A stretch of DNA of 58,000 nucleotides. It comes from Diphasiastrum complanatum. Its lineage: Eukaryota; Streptophyta; Lycopodiopsida; Lycopodiales; Lycopodiaceae. Shown one piece after another: positions 17,801-30,009 of the stretch (within the stretch, counting starts at the first letter, position 1; every line of letters begins with the position of its first letter). Location of the stretch: the NCBI GenBank assembly GCA_029204225.1, contig CM055108.1, positions 12,465,955-12,523,954 of the forward strand. Direction: 5' to 3'. Below the pieces are notes generated by a model. It saw only the letters and a program-made list of their open reading frames with translations, was not told the origin of the DNA and did not search any database. A program made the translations under genes and the position numbers.

Positions 17801-20800
17801 CAATAGGTTTTAGTCGGATCTTCACAAAGTGTGTTACACTATGACTAGCATAGCATAACGTTAAGTTTTTTTTTGTTATTTAAATTTTCACATTGACATT
17901 TTTATTTCTATCTATGCTTTACATAGGATTAGAATAAAAACTTTTATATTTTTGTTTATTGATTCTGCTGGCTACTGTTTCCTATCAGCCTATAGCCGAC
18001 AGAAGGTCTCTTCTTGGTTCTTGATCTCTTCTTGGACAATAATGGTGATGTGCCCCACCTTTCAGTTTGGCACATCTACCAACTTGATCTCGATCCTTGA
18101 CCTAGTAATGGAAACTTAATTTGATTCTTGATCTATCAGGACTTGTACATCTACAGTTCTACAGTTCTGCTTCAGATTTCTTCTTGTTTTCTTATAGTTT
18201 GTAGATTATTACTAATATAATCTAAACAAGAAACCAGATTGAATCTAATCCTACTAAAATCACCAAAACAACAAAAGAACACATAACTAAAGCAAATGTG
18301 AATCCTACAAAGTGCTTATCACTCAACATTTGTAAGAAGAACTCCTCAAGGAGCCAAGCACAAAGTAGCATGAAATCTAAGTGGAATGATGGATCAGCCA
18401 CTGAGCCCGGTACATCTACTTGATGTTAATCACAAAACCAATCTAGAAAGAGAAGAAACAAGAAACAAATTCATACACAAGCACCCAAACTAAATGTATG
18501 AACATGGAGCATAGAAGGAGATGCAGGATGGAGGATCTTTGATAAACATTTTTGCAGCATCTCAATATAAAACATATGCTGTGAAACTCGTGGAGGAGGC
18601 TCCTATTTGTGCCTGCAAGGGGTGAACGACAATCTATAACTTTTTGAGTTCCACCTCTTGACTTAAAAGTGAATCCCATTCTATAATATTTTAGGTGTCA
18701 AGAGACTTCTCGTAGCCTATCTCCCTTTCGATGGCTTTGAATGTGAGGAATCTCGTTTTTTGCCCAATGGAATAGGTCCCAGATAAGGTCTAATCTATGG
18801 TATAAACTTGTCCGTATGCCATCTCTCGATCATCTAAATATATTGTCCTCTGAAAATCTCCGGACTCTTTTCTTTAGATTTCTCGGACAATTTTCCCATA
18901 GGTCTTGCCAAATATTCATCAATTGCCTTGGCACTCTTTGTATCCTCCTTTTTACTTCCAGGTGTTTCCTCAGTTCTCCTCCCAGTTGAAGTCCCAACCT
19001 CATCGACACTCTTGTTTCGACAAGAAGAGGAGAACCTTCAATTGGTAGGTAGCACGCACCTTGGGTTATCAATCTCTAAGGGAGTGATGGTAGGGAAACA
19101 TGGTGAGGGGTTTGGTGGGAAGGTGAAGGAACTGACAATGTTACAGCTGTACCCTTACACCCTTGTAGTGTTGAGCTTTGATCACCACTTACTTGGTGAG
19201 GAGCTCACTTTTTCTTGCAAGTCCACTATCATCTTCATCTTTTTCTTTGATCCATTATTTGTTGAGAGTGTGTTGCTTCTTGATCTTTAAAAAAATAGTT
19301 ATCTAAATTCATTGATTAACTTGTTTTGATTGGGTGGCTGTTAAGCAGGTTTTGTTAGCAATTTGTCTTTAATGTAATGTATCCATATTTTAAAGTTAGC
19401 AAAACTCCAAAACCCCCACTTGTGATGAGCTCAAGTGGATAAGTTATTGATCAAGAAATGCACATTGGGTGGGAACAATGATCTATTACCTCAGTGGGAG
19501 GTCGGTACGGACCTCCGAATGCATGTTGCTATTTCAAACAGTATAGCATTGTCTATTTCGAGGTGTATTTCGACCTCGATTAAACTTTGAGCTTTCCATA
19601 AACAAGTCTTTGCATTTATTGATTAATTTGTTTAGATTGGGTGGCCTTTTAGTAGGTTTTGGTAGCAGTTTGCTTCTAGTTTTTGTTTCCCCATCAGTGC
19701 TCACGCTATTGTTTTTTGCAAGTTGGCTGGTTTCTTACAATTTCTTGGTTCAACCACTTTCTTTCGGATTGGGTATTTCTTCTAGCTATGACACCACAAA
19801 GAGGTCGATGGTGTGTTGGCTATTGGCATTCTTGAATTTGATGGTTCACCACATCGTTGAGAGAATATTGTTGTGGGTACTTCAAACTCAATAAATCTAA
19901 AAAGGTTGCATGAGGTTCATTTGGATTCAAACAGGTGTCAATGTAATTTGACGGAGAAAGATCTTCTTATTCAAGATCTTCCTCTGTTAGACATTGACAC
20001 TTGTGCGAATTTAGATGAACCACATGTAACCACTTTGAAATATTGAGTCCAAAGTAGCAGCATCCTTTTCTCTGTTCGATCCGACGAACCGTCAGAGGCA
20101 AGGACTACCAAGTGCTTACACACCATGGTCTTCGTCGGCGTCGTCATAGAAGAGACACCCCCTCATTATATACAAGTCACTTGTAGGGCCAATGAGCTTC
20201 TTTTGAGGTGTAATCCTCAATGGGGTTTAATTTGGATGATCATTAATATTCCAACCATTGATTAATACACCCTTCATTTTTCCCTCATAGTTTTGACGTT
20301 TTTTATCTTTTTGTTTTTCCATGATTTTATGGAACTTGCAAACCACCTTATTGTTAGAACATGAAATGGTCGTGAATGTATAGGTATTGACGTTGCTCAA
20401 AAATAAAGTATCTAGTCCTAAAAGAAAATAATATACACAAATGCATCGCTCAGTTTGCAAGGGTGTAATTTTTTGGTGAGCTTTTTGCGGCGAGCTTTTT
20501 TGGGCGAGCTTTTTTGTGTTCGAAGTGAGCTTTTTCTAGTACTGCTTTTTACTGAAAGGAATATACAAGTAAAGACGTATTTTTCACTGTCTCCACACAA
20601 TATGGCATAGCCATTTAACCTTAATGTTGTGGATAGTACTATATGATTATATCAAATGACTCATGTTGTAGATCAATCTCTGAGCTGGTATATTGGTATA
20701 TTGGAGTTGCTTAGTTTGTTGTCTGATTGTTGCATACAACATCTTGCAATATTTCAAAATGTCACCCATTACAATAGTCATTAACACTGTAAACAACATG

Positions 20801-21100
20801 ACATGTAAGTTAAACTACCAATACAACAGTCGTGGTGGGTCCAAATGAACAACCCGCCATCACCTTTGCAAACATTTACAAGAAATGATTATTGGCAATA
20901 CAAAAACAACTACGTAATAGGGAGAAAGTACAATTTCATACTAACTAGACAACTCGAATAATAAAGGCACCCCATAGGGGCAATAGACATACTATCAAAC
21001 GGACTATGCAAGCCCTCTAATGAAAATAAATTTGCCAAACATTCATATGCATAATGACAAATGTTTTTTCCATTTCAATCCTACTCACATATTGTAATGT
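17801..21100. other. Unassigned non-coding stretch
   Basis: No gene with recognisable domains on either strand. Short open frames at 18,928-19,290 (+) and 18,830-19,072 (-) overlap in antisense and show no family signal. Near 20,470-20,540 the word GAGCTTTTT recurs four times in about 60 bp. Two stretches (17,715-17,760 and 19,425-19,480) contain CAAGTGG-T/A-TA words reminiscent of a tRNA-like A box, but no matching B box was found. Confidence 0.55.
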
Positions 21101-21150
21101 GGCTACTCCATTTTGCCATTCGCCCCATCTAAAACCAATAACTACTTTAT

Positions 21151-22531
21151 TCATGGATAAGTTCTCCTGCGAGTGAGTGCTTGAAAGACCTCGACTTCAC
21201 TCAGAATGGCTTGATGGACAAACATGTTGCTTAGTTGATCGAATCCCAAAATCCTTAAAAAAATGAAATATATATGCTTGCAGGCAGTATATGGCTTTCT
21301 TCCAACCACTCGTTTTTGGAAGTCTGGACAAGTACAAGATGGATTGGCTTGTATATGGACATCATAACGAATCCTCATTTTCACAGAAGACTCTATCTCG
21401 ATTTCAAAAATCTCATGTTGTGACTGCAGTACTACTTTCTCTATTAGCACGGAAGCATTTAAGGTTAGGGCTTTTTCTATACGTGCTTGTGCCATTTTTG
21501 ATACTTTTGTCCTATGCCTTGGTCGTTTGTTGTCACAAGTATTGGAGTGATCTGCTTTGTTGTGGCCTACCCCTTGTTTGGGGCCAGAAACATCGGCAAC
21601 ATTACTCACACTAGCAACCTTCGCTTCCAACTAAGAACCTCCTGTAGTCAACATGTCCACCTCTGATTGCACCAATTTTGTTCCTTCAGCGACAAACCAG
21701 ATGCTTGGCAGTCTTGCTGGTGCTAGATTGATGTTCTTCTCTGGGTTCCAAGTATGGGCGCAATCACTATTGCAAAACCACATCATTTGGTGGGACTTCC
21801 CATTTGGATGACTTCTTGTAGAAAAAAAATGGGGCAAGTGTGCCTTTTGATGAATTTGTTATTGCACGATTGCATTTTCCACTCTTTGGGATCCATCCCA
21901 AGCATTTCACATGACTACCAATGTTAGTTCTCCTAATTGCCCAAAATGTGTCATGTACTATGTGTTCCACCACCTCTTGCTTGTCCTGGAAAATAGAGTC
22001 ACATGTTTGAGGGAGAGCACCTAAGGTATTAGGTACCTCTGTACCTTGTCCAGGTGCATTTCCATCTACTTGAAAGATAATTTTTTTGGGGCGGCCTCTT
22101 TCCTTGCGTTCCCTGGTAACTTGAATGAATTTGGGTCTGTGACTACTATCATCATCTATGTCTAGAACCAAGGAAGGCCTCCTCTTCTGTCGCATGTTCT
22201 CTCTCTCACCCTCCAAGTTGGTTCGATTGTGGTACATTAGAGTGTCTGTGACAGCTTTATGAACTGTCTGTGATACAGTTGCTGGATTGAATGAAGTCTT
22301 CGATGAGCTTCTTTCAAATAAATTCTTCAAGCTTGGTCCAGCACCCAAATGTTTTCCCGTAATATATGCATGTTGTTTTGTACTTTGCAAAAGAGCATTT
22401 GCCATATCAGATACAGCTGCATCATACAAGGAAATCTTATCCTTTTGCCCCTCTCCAGCAAGCCAACTACCATGTTTGGATTCAGAAAAATTGGTTTGCG
22501 GAGTTTTCACAGTAGCATTGCTATCCAACAC
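21151..22531 (-). pseudogene. SWIM zinc-finger / AT-hook protein gene, broken or mis-sequenced
   Basis: The minus strand encodes about 450 residues in two frames. The upstream part (to about 21,800) has a basic AT-hook-like patch, ERKERGRPKK, and ends near NDVVLQ. The downstream part holds MMWFCNSDCAHTW and, near its C-terminus, a SWIM-type finger CTCPDFQKRVV...ACKHIYF (CxC...CxH), a module for nucleic-acid or protein binding. The frames meet at an A8 homopolymer (21,822-21,829), so one indel, real or sequencing error, explains the shift. An in-frame TAG lies at 21,631-21,633. A pyrimidine-rich tract ending in AG just before 22,531 looks like a 3' splice site, so this is probably the last exon of an intron-containing host gene. 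The domain order resembles no named protein I can place. Confidence 0.55.
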
Positions 22532-22579
22532 CTTAAGAATGCAAAAAACAAACATCTCAGTAGCTAACAACAAAAACAA

Positions 22580-23140
22580 TTAAGCTTGGAAACAATTAAG
22601 CTCCAAAAACAACTGCTACTATGGCATTGAAGCTGATCAATTTATACAAATCCCCTAGTATCCTTTCTAGATATCCCTTGTTGACAATATATTTTCCATC
22701 CAACAAGGGTACTTTGATAGGTCCAATTGCACTATTGGAAAACTTGATTCTAGCCTCCACCTTTCCTACTAGACACGTAATTTACTGAAACTCTACTTGC
22801 AAAGGTGAGGATGAGAAAAAGCCAAACACCAAATAAAAAATATTGCCAAAAAAGAGAGTCCCGATCAACTTCTCTCAGCCGTTACTTGGAAGTTGTATAT
22901 TCTGGAGCAAAAGAAGCATATGGCAAAGTCAAATGAGCCTACAATAACCTACAATAATTGCCACCACCTTTAACGTCACAACCATGTCATCGTATCTTGT
23001 ACAATTCAACAAAATGGTCAGACATTCATGTAGAGCCAATATTACAACAAGAATAGCCATAACAGGAAAGACTACTTGAATCTTATGATGGATCAAGCCA
23101 AAAGTCAATTTGTTCAATAACAGACACACATTTTTCCACA
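22580..23140. other. Unassigned non-coding stretch
   Basis: No coding signal found. It could be an intron or 5' part of the SWIM gene, but no second exon was recognised. Copia D gag begins at its right edge. Confidence 0.5.
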
Positions 23141-23141
23141 A

Positions 23142-24179
23142 TTAACACGCATATTGCTTTTGATCTTTGTATTTTGAATCAAAAGAACTGGCAAGGAACC
23201 TCAAATATCTAGAAAGTAGATAAGAGAAATAATGCTTGTTGAATGACATGTGGGAACTAGCCCCACTATCAATCCGCCATGTCTCTTGGCTTGATGTTGG
23301 TGTAGATGCTGCCATCAAGGATGTGTTGAAGCCATCTTCTTCCTCCTCCCCTTGTGCAAGATTGCCTTCATCTTCATTCCCTTGTGCATTCTTCTTCTTA
23401 TAGCATTCGGAAGCAAAGTGTCCTTTCTTCCCACAAAAGAAACACTTCAACTTTGCTTTGTTCTTTTGCTTCCCTTTGGAGGTAGATGCTCCATCCTTTG
23501 CCTCGACCTCCTTGCCTTGGATCTTCTTGAAAGGATGAGACTTCTTCTTGCCTTTAGCTGTGAAGTTTTCTTTCTCATCACCATTATGTAGTGATAAGGA
23601 CTGCATTCTTGTTTTGAGGTGAAGAATCCTACTCTCCTCGGCCACAAGAACATTATGAAATTTTTTAATTGATGGAAGTTGGTCTTGAATAGCAAAAGAT
23701 TGAAGAACTCATCTCTTAATCCATTCAAAATTACTTGTACTAGCTCAAAATCTTGGATCTTCTCTCCTATAGATCCCAATTCTTTGTTCAAGGATTTTAT
23801 CCTTAGGACATACTCTTGTCCATTTTATCCACTTCCCCTCATGCTTTATCAAGTTTCTTAGCAAAAGCACTTTTGAAGTGTTGTTGGATTCATAAATGTT
23901 CTTCAGTGAATCCCAAGCCTCTTCTGATGTGGTACAAGAAGCCACCTCCTTCAAGAGGTCATTGCTTACATTTAACTTCAAGCAATGTAGGGCTAATCTA
24001 ACCCTCTTCTTGTACTTTAGTTGTTTTTGGGGAGCTTGAGGCTGTTCTTCAACTCCTAAGACAATATCAAAGAGATCATGAACCACTAGTAGTGATTCCA
24101 TTCTTACTTTCCAAATGGAATAGTTTGTAGAAGCTAGTTTCTCACTAGATTGTAACATATATCCACCCATGGATGTCAC
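23142..24179 (-). pseudogene. Copia D gag and protease fragment
   Basis: Close relative of the copia B gag. It starts MTSMGGYMLQSSEKL at 24,179, reaches the CCHC knuckle CFFCGKKGHFASEC and the protease motif RIDSGASSHM, then ends abruptly near 23,210 where unrelated sequence begins; the rest of pol is gone. There are at least two frame breaks: a shared lesion around 23,850 (the stretch after FPxxL in B is altered identically in the copy at 46.3-47.7 kb) and a small deletion near 23,703, where about 11 bp present at 47,225-47,235 are missing. The first tryptophan of the WWIDSG box is arginine. It shares its lesions with the 46.3-47.7 kb copy, so the two derive from one defective ancestor rather than from separate insertions. 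Confidence 0.85.
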
Positions 24180-24754
24180 TTTGAATGAAAGCCTATGAGA
24201 TACACAAAGATCTCTTGATAAGGTGTGATCTAAGATAGATTTCTAGCTTTGAAAAGCTTTTAATCTCAGGCCAATAAATCCTAGTTCAACTTGGATGATG
24301 GTATAATAGATCAACTACAAATATCCTAGCAATTCACTCAAAGAAATTGACTCTAGTTCAATTTGGTTTGATATTTTACACGCACTTAAGATCTGAACAA
24401 ATCAGCCTTAAAAATCTGATCTAATTCTTGAAGATTAATTGCTTCAATGATTCAAATCACTATTTGATCATTAGCATTCAATATATTGAACCTAGATCTA
24501 GACAATGCACTAAAAACCTTGAATTTTGGACTAGTATGCACTTTTTTGGATCAAAAACACTAATGGAAGTTAATTTGAAGGTTTCTATACAATTTCACAC
24601 GTGTGGACAGTACTTCAGCAGCCCACAAATCGATTTTGACCAAAAACAATGATGTTACTTCTCTCTTTGAACTCGCCCTCTCTAGAACTCAAAAATAACA
24701 AATTGTCAATGATTTCTCAAGTACTATTAATCATTTAGATCACTCTTAGACTTA
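24180..24754 (-). promoter_or_regulatory. Copia D 5' untranslated leader
   Basis: Leader between primer site and gag start, homologous in layout to that of copia B, with one CACACGTGTG palindrome at 24,596-24,605. This stretch and the LTR are missing from the second copy of the region (junction at 47,712). Confidence 0.65.
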
Positions 24755-24766
24755 GCTCTGATACCA
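24755..24766 (-). promoter_or_regulatory. Copia D primer-binding site (tRNA-iMet)
   Basis: The minus strand reads TGGTATCAGAGC abutting the LTR at 24,767. Confidence 0.92.
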
Positions 24767-25618
24767 TGTCAATTTTCAAAGAAAAAGGACAAATATTGAC
24801 TGTACTATCAATTATTAAGAGCTATTGATTGTTTAATCCAAAGATCTATCAAGTTCTAGATGTTAGATCTTGATCTAGATGCTTTACACTATGATTTAAG
24901 CAAGAGCAATGGATCAAATGATCAAACACATGGATGGGCGGCCTCACAAGTGTGGAGGATAGTACATGTATGGCCTGTTTACAGAGAGTAAAGTACATTA
25001 ACTTACAAATGCATTTCATTCATCAAAACTCAAGACAAATGTAGAAATCTCAACAAAACTAGAATTTGGCAATCTCACATCAACTTGTTATTGATTTGGT
25101 TGATCCCTTTATAGATCAAGTACATCCATGAGCTGTGTACTGTCCAGCAGGCCTTCACACGTGTAAAGAGTGCCTAGTCATCCAGATCCACCAATGGGAG
25201 CCATATGTGCTCATTTCCCAAAGTTGACTATTCCCTTTGGCTAGGAAAGAAAAAGCTAGTCTTCCACATTTATAAGAATATTCCCTGTAAAATAGGATCT
25301 AATGGAATCTTCCTATCTTATCTTCTAGAAGCTTTTCCACATGTGTGAATGGTATCTTGACATGTGTGAGTAATAACTTATTCACATGGAAGTCCAATCT
25401 ATTTACACAAAGTTTGACCAATTTGACCATTTTCAAGATTCTACTGAAAGGTCAATTTCACACTAGTGTAGATCAAGCTAAAATCAATCTAACTTTAGAA
25501 AAAAGACTTATGTACACTCTTTCGCACATGGGAACAAACTCCACACGTGTGGGAACCTATCAAGCTCAAATAACTTGAGATCTACAAGGTACAACAAGTT
25601 GGAAGTGATATTTTAACA
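24767..25618 (-). repeat. Copia D 5' LTR
   Basis: About 852 bp, with TGTCAATTTTC at the left edge and ...GATATTTTAACA at the right edge on the plus strand. It is a diverged relative of the copia B LTR: shared words include the 'recognise-by-eye' blocks AAGCAAGAGCAATGGATCAA and GATCAAGTACATCCATGAG. It holds an exact CACACGTGTG near 25,543 and several variants (CACACGTGTA, CACATGTGTG). The partner 3' LTR has not been found. Confidence 0.8.
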
Positions 25619-28149
25619 AAAATTAGGCAATGAAAGAAAATCTATTATGGACAAATTTCAAGTACAATACATAGTGACCAAGAAGGAGCATGATTTCACA
25701 CTCTGATGAAGAATATAACTAATTGTTAAAAATGTTAAAATAAATAAGTGCAAGTCAAAACTCACAAATTTTTTCCTAAAATATATCAAAGAAACTTATG
25801 TGAAGGAAGATCTTTTTTTATGTAAGTGAAGTAATATCATTTTTCAATTATTGAAAATGAATCATAGCATGATTGTTTATAAATGTTTGATAGTATCATG
25901 CATAACCTTTGAGTTCAAAAAGGTTATGCATGATCCTCTAATGCCAAAAAGAAAGTGAATTTTATGATGACCCTCTCCTATAACTCAAATAGATTTTCTA
26001 TGTCCAAGGAAACTTCCTTCATTTATCCCCAAGGAACAATTATTTCGATATAGATAAAGTGAGTCACTTCAACACTTTTGTCCAAGGTATTGATGAATAT
26101 TATTAAAACTTTGCAAGATAATCTAAGAAGATTATCGTCATCATTCAATGGAATGTAGTAATTGTATTACCCAAAGAAAATTGCATCCTTTTGCAAACAA
26201 AGCTCTCTCAATTCGCAGTCAAGGTTCCATCCTCAATAATTCATTCCAACCACAACCTCAAGAAGACCAATTAATCATTCCAGTAGTAGTATAAGCAAAT
26301 TTCTTTGTATTCATCACAATCTCTTTGAGTAGGCAATCACACCAAAGTTTTAGCATATCTCATAGCATGCCATATTATAAAAAATTGTTTTATCTAGACT
26401 AAAAGTTTTTTAATCCCCTGAACAAAACAAGAGTTCAATTACTATTATCCATAGATTATTCTTTAGTATTGTTTCACTCAAAATTGTATTTTGATTACTT
26501 GATAGTGTTGGCTTGATTTCACATCTAGCAATATAATAATACTACTATGTTTATATAAAGGACTAATTTGCTCTTCAGACATTATTTTCCTTCTTTATGC
26601 CATTAGATAAGGTAGTATCCGACAATCATTATAATTATTGGCATGTGCTCACCATAAGTTGAATAAAGATGTGTGTGATGAGTGTTTCAAATGTCCATAA
26701 CACACATAGAAGTGTTTGTATGGTTTCCAATAGATCAGCCTTTACTTAATATAGACGTGAATACAAAATCTCAATTCTCAACAATTAATTTCTCATTGAT
26801 CAACAAATTTCTTATTCTATCAGCCTCAATTTTGTATGCACTCTATTAAATGGTTCACTACTTGATTCAATATCAAGTAAAACTTACTTCTTCAAGTAGC
26901 CACACAATGAAGGTAGGTATCTAGTTATTTCTCAATGTGTTACCATTCATGACATTGTTCTTGTAAATCCATTACAATGTATATTGTACATTTCAATAAA
27001 TTACTATTATTCAACTCAACACATGGAAATATAATTGCACATGGGAAATTAGGAATTAGAACATTCTATATTGGATTCTAGTATAAAACATTGTTAATCC
27101 TCCAAGCAAAATAAGGAATTTGATTAACTATTACTAGTTGCAAATACTAGCTGCAAATAATCATTTAACAATGTGTTATTGAAGTTTTTGTTTTGGTCAC
27201 TTGATGGGGTTAGCTTGAATTAATGGCATATAGTAATATCACGAGTAATCTACAAGGCTTATTACAATGTTGTTACAACAGTCAAAGACACCATCGTCTT
27301 TCCTTATGCCATTAAATAAGGTAGTATTCAACAATTAGCCGAAATCATTGATTTTTGCTCACTAGAATTTGAATAGAGACTTGTGCGATGAGCGTTTCAA
27401 AGGTTCATCACATAGATAAACTTAGTTGTATGGTATCCAATAGACCATCCTTTACTCAATAAAGATGTGAATATAGAATCTCAAATCTCAACAATCAATT
27501 TTTTACTCATCAACAATTATGTTATATCATGAAGGTACTTATTTAGTTATTGATTTAATGTGATATCATTCATGATACCATTGTTATAAACCCGTTACAA
27601 TGTATACTATAAAATTCAATAGATTACCATTATTCTATTCAGTACATGGATATACAGAATGCATGTGGGGTAGTGAAAACTAGAAGATTTAAATATGGAT
27701 GATATATAGATAATCAAAGTTCTCAAACAAAAGGTTGTAAAGTGCCGATTAACTTATGAACCATTCCATTTTCTTCTTTTATGTTTAAAAAGCAATAACC
27801 ACAAAATTCCTAGTTAATTAGACATTGTGGTTCCCTATATATGTAGTTCGACGTCCTCCACATGTCCCATAAAACCTTCGAGTTCAAACAAATTTGTTGG
27901 ATCAATCAATGCCCAAAAGAAGTTGATTTGATGATGACCCTCTCCAATCAGGCCTTTAACACATTCATGTGTTCAAGAAAACCTCCTTTTTTCATCCCAA
28001 AGGAACACTTATTTGGATATAGAAAAAGTGAGTCACTTTAACATTGTTGTCCAAGATAGAAAAACTATTGATAAATATTTGTTATAGCTTTGTTAGGTAG
28101 TCCTAACTAATTATCGTCGTTATTCAATGAAACGTCATATGCATAAAAG
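25619..28149. repeat. AT-rich block with internal degenerate repeats (first copy)
   Basis: No coding content. From 25,858 on, the block is repeated at 47,712 onwards with only scattered substitutions. Inside it, 26,590-26,815 resembles 27,303-27,525 (about 710 bp apart) and 25,905-26,160 resembles 27,870-28,140, all clearly diverged, so an old tandem structure underlies the block. It could be a non-coding or LTR-like part of an unidentified element. Confidence 0.65.
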
Positions 28150-28792
28150 TGTCAAATTTGAAGAATAAGAACCTTGAATGGATGTTTTCAACCCTCAAGA
28201 GTGATTGATTGAATAGTTAGATCTATCTCATTGATCATCTACCTCCAATGGGTTGAGATAGACTCACAATCTTGATAATACTAGCAAGAGTGATCAAAAG
28301 AGTGTAAAAATAGACAAAAGAAGCTTCACATGTGTAAAGTATAGTCTCGTGTATAGCTTATTAATATATTTCAATGTTCACTAAGAGTTGATTGCAAAAT
28401 GATCTCTGAAAAACAAGTTACAAGAGAAAAGTCAAGACTAGCTTGTGAACTACAAAATCATGATTGTCAATAATGACTCAATGAGAAAGTACATCAAAAC
28501 CATCATTTGAGTTGGTTGAGTTGATGTGCCTCATGCTCAGGTGCCATGTCATAGGAAAATTTACCTACTCGTCTCTAATTTACCTAGTCATTAGGTATGC
28601 CAACCAAGGGTTGGTAGTTCACCACCTTCAATGGTTAGGTCCTACATTCTAGAAATCTTGATCAAATGACCTACCTAACACCTATGATTCAAATCTAACC
28701 GAGCTAGTCCTCTTATTCACAATTGGAACAACCTCCAAATGTGTGCACAAGATTTACCTAGTTAATCAAGCTAAAATTTGTCTATTTTAAAA
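28150..28792 (-). repeat. Copia 3' LTR (first copy)
   Basis: Starts TGTCAAATTTGAAG and ends near TATTTTAAAA, followed by TTCCTCCTC, which on the minus strand is a polypurine tract GAGGAGGAA. About 643 bp. It has decayed versions of the family palindrome (TTCACATGTGTAAA). It is followed by the C-terminal end of a copia RNase H on the same strand, as expected for a minus-oriented element. Repeated at 50,005-50,646. Boundaries at the right are approximate. Confidence 0.6.
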
Positions 28793-29290
28793 TTCCTCCT
28801 CAAAACTAGTTTAATAAAATTAAGCTACACTTATTCATAACTCAAAGGGTTGATCTTAGCTTGATAAATGAATTATTAGACAAGGATTTAATGAGGCTAT
28901 CAGCCATGCAATCTGATAATGGAACATGTTGGAGTTGGATCTCTTTAGCTTGCACCTCTTGAGCCACAAAACCTCCTTTATTGTAGAGGTCAGAGCTTTG
29001 TACTCGGATTATGTTGAGGATAGTCAGATTGTACCCTGGCTTTTGGAAAGCCAAGAACCATCATATAAGCCTCTTAATGAACTTACGGACTTTCAATCCA
29101 CTTTGTTATCTACAAAATCAGAATTTGAGAAAGCTCTCAAGTCAAAGTTAGCATGTCTATAAAGTACGCCAAACGTTTTGATGGCTAAAACATATCTTAG
29201 CACCATTTTGGTCATTTTGCATAAATTGACTCAATATACCTATGCTAGGGCTAAGATCAAGCCTAGATGTGAGTCAAAATTTGACCTACC
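28793..29290 (-). pseudogene. Copia RNase H C-terminal remnant (first copy)
   Basis: The minus strand shows the end of a copia pol: QAKEIQLQHVPLSDCMADS then FIKLRSTL, matching the C-terminus of copia B. Compared with the second copy at 50,697-50,972, this copy lacks 148 bp at 28,954-28,957, between two ACCT words. The loss removes the FCxNQ RNase H motif region and shifts the frame. Beyond about 29,060 the homology to RNase H continues only as decayed sequence up to about 29,290. Confidence 0.75.
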
Positions 29291-29520
29291 TATTTGGCCC
29301 TATGTGTATTGCAATCCAGAACTCATTTTAACCTAGTGTCTATTTTCACTCAAGTAGTGATCCTATTTGAACCTTGAGAATCACAATCCGTTCAAACCCT
29401 GATCACAATAGTATCTATAGAAATGAACATATTTTCTTAAGAGCATATCAAAATTGTCTAGATGAAAATATGGGCACTACTTACTGGCTAACCCCTTAGT
29501 TGTATCATTGTATACTTCCT
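29291..29520. other. Unassigned spacer
   Basis: No feature seen. Repeated at about 51,310-51,530 in the second copy. Confidence 0.5.
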
Positions 29521-29712
29521 TGGTAGGTAGTTGGTGACATTGAGATCCCCTACAAAGACAAGGAAATTGATCTTCCACCCCGAGGAAGAGGATGTAGGAT
29601 CTCAATTGTCCAGTGGTGTTATTGACAAGCCAATCTTGAAATCGAAGACAAAGGACTATGACATAGTCACTGATATTGGATCTCTTCGTCTGAATATCAC
29701 TTTTGAACAACT

Positions 29713-29964
29713 TTGGCCGATAACACTTATTACAGAAAGCAACTGAAAGGTCTTTATGCCCCTAGAAAGAAGAAAAAAGTTTATTTGCTAGATGCTGGTG
29801 TATTGTCTATTGATTTAGGTGATCTCGGTGCACCTGAAATTGATGTCACCATTGCGGGATGTCTGATTGAAAAAGTGCCAATAGACTTTGGTTCCAGCGT
29901 GAACATAATAACAGAAGACACAGCTCATGCTTTGGGGCTAACTTACATTCAATCGACACAATGA
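29713..29964 (+). pseudogene. Gypsy aspartic protease domain (second element)
   Basis: Contains DLGAPEIDVTIAGCLIEKV followed by IDFGSSVNIITEDTAHALGL. The catalytic Asp-Ser-Gly of the relative at 6.2 kb is Asp-Phe-Gly here, which would probably inactivate the protease. A stop (TGA) follows at 29,962-29,964. Otherwise the fold elements match its relative closely. Confidence 0.78.
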
Positions 29965-30009
29965 AATATCAAGTTAGCTAATTCTACGCGACGAAAACCT
30001 GTTGGAGAA

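Noticed and set aside
18928-19290. 120-codon open frame on the plus strand with hydrophobic residues
   Set aside because: An 80-codon frame overlaps it in antisense, no domain is visible, and the hydrophobic look follows from T-rich sequence.
19425-19480. A second A-box-like stretch (GAGCTCAAGTGGATAAG)
   Set aside because: Suggestive of a tRNA-derived SINE head, but a B box at the right distance and a tail are lacking. The similarity to 17,710 is limited to one short word.
20470-20540. Four GAGCTTTTT words in 60 bp
   Set aside because: Too short and irregular to call a CRISPR, satellite or regulatory array. Plant sequence of this composition gives such words by chance or slippage.
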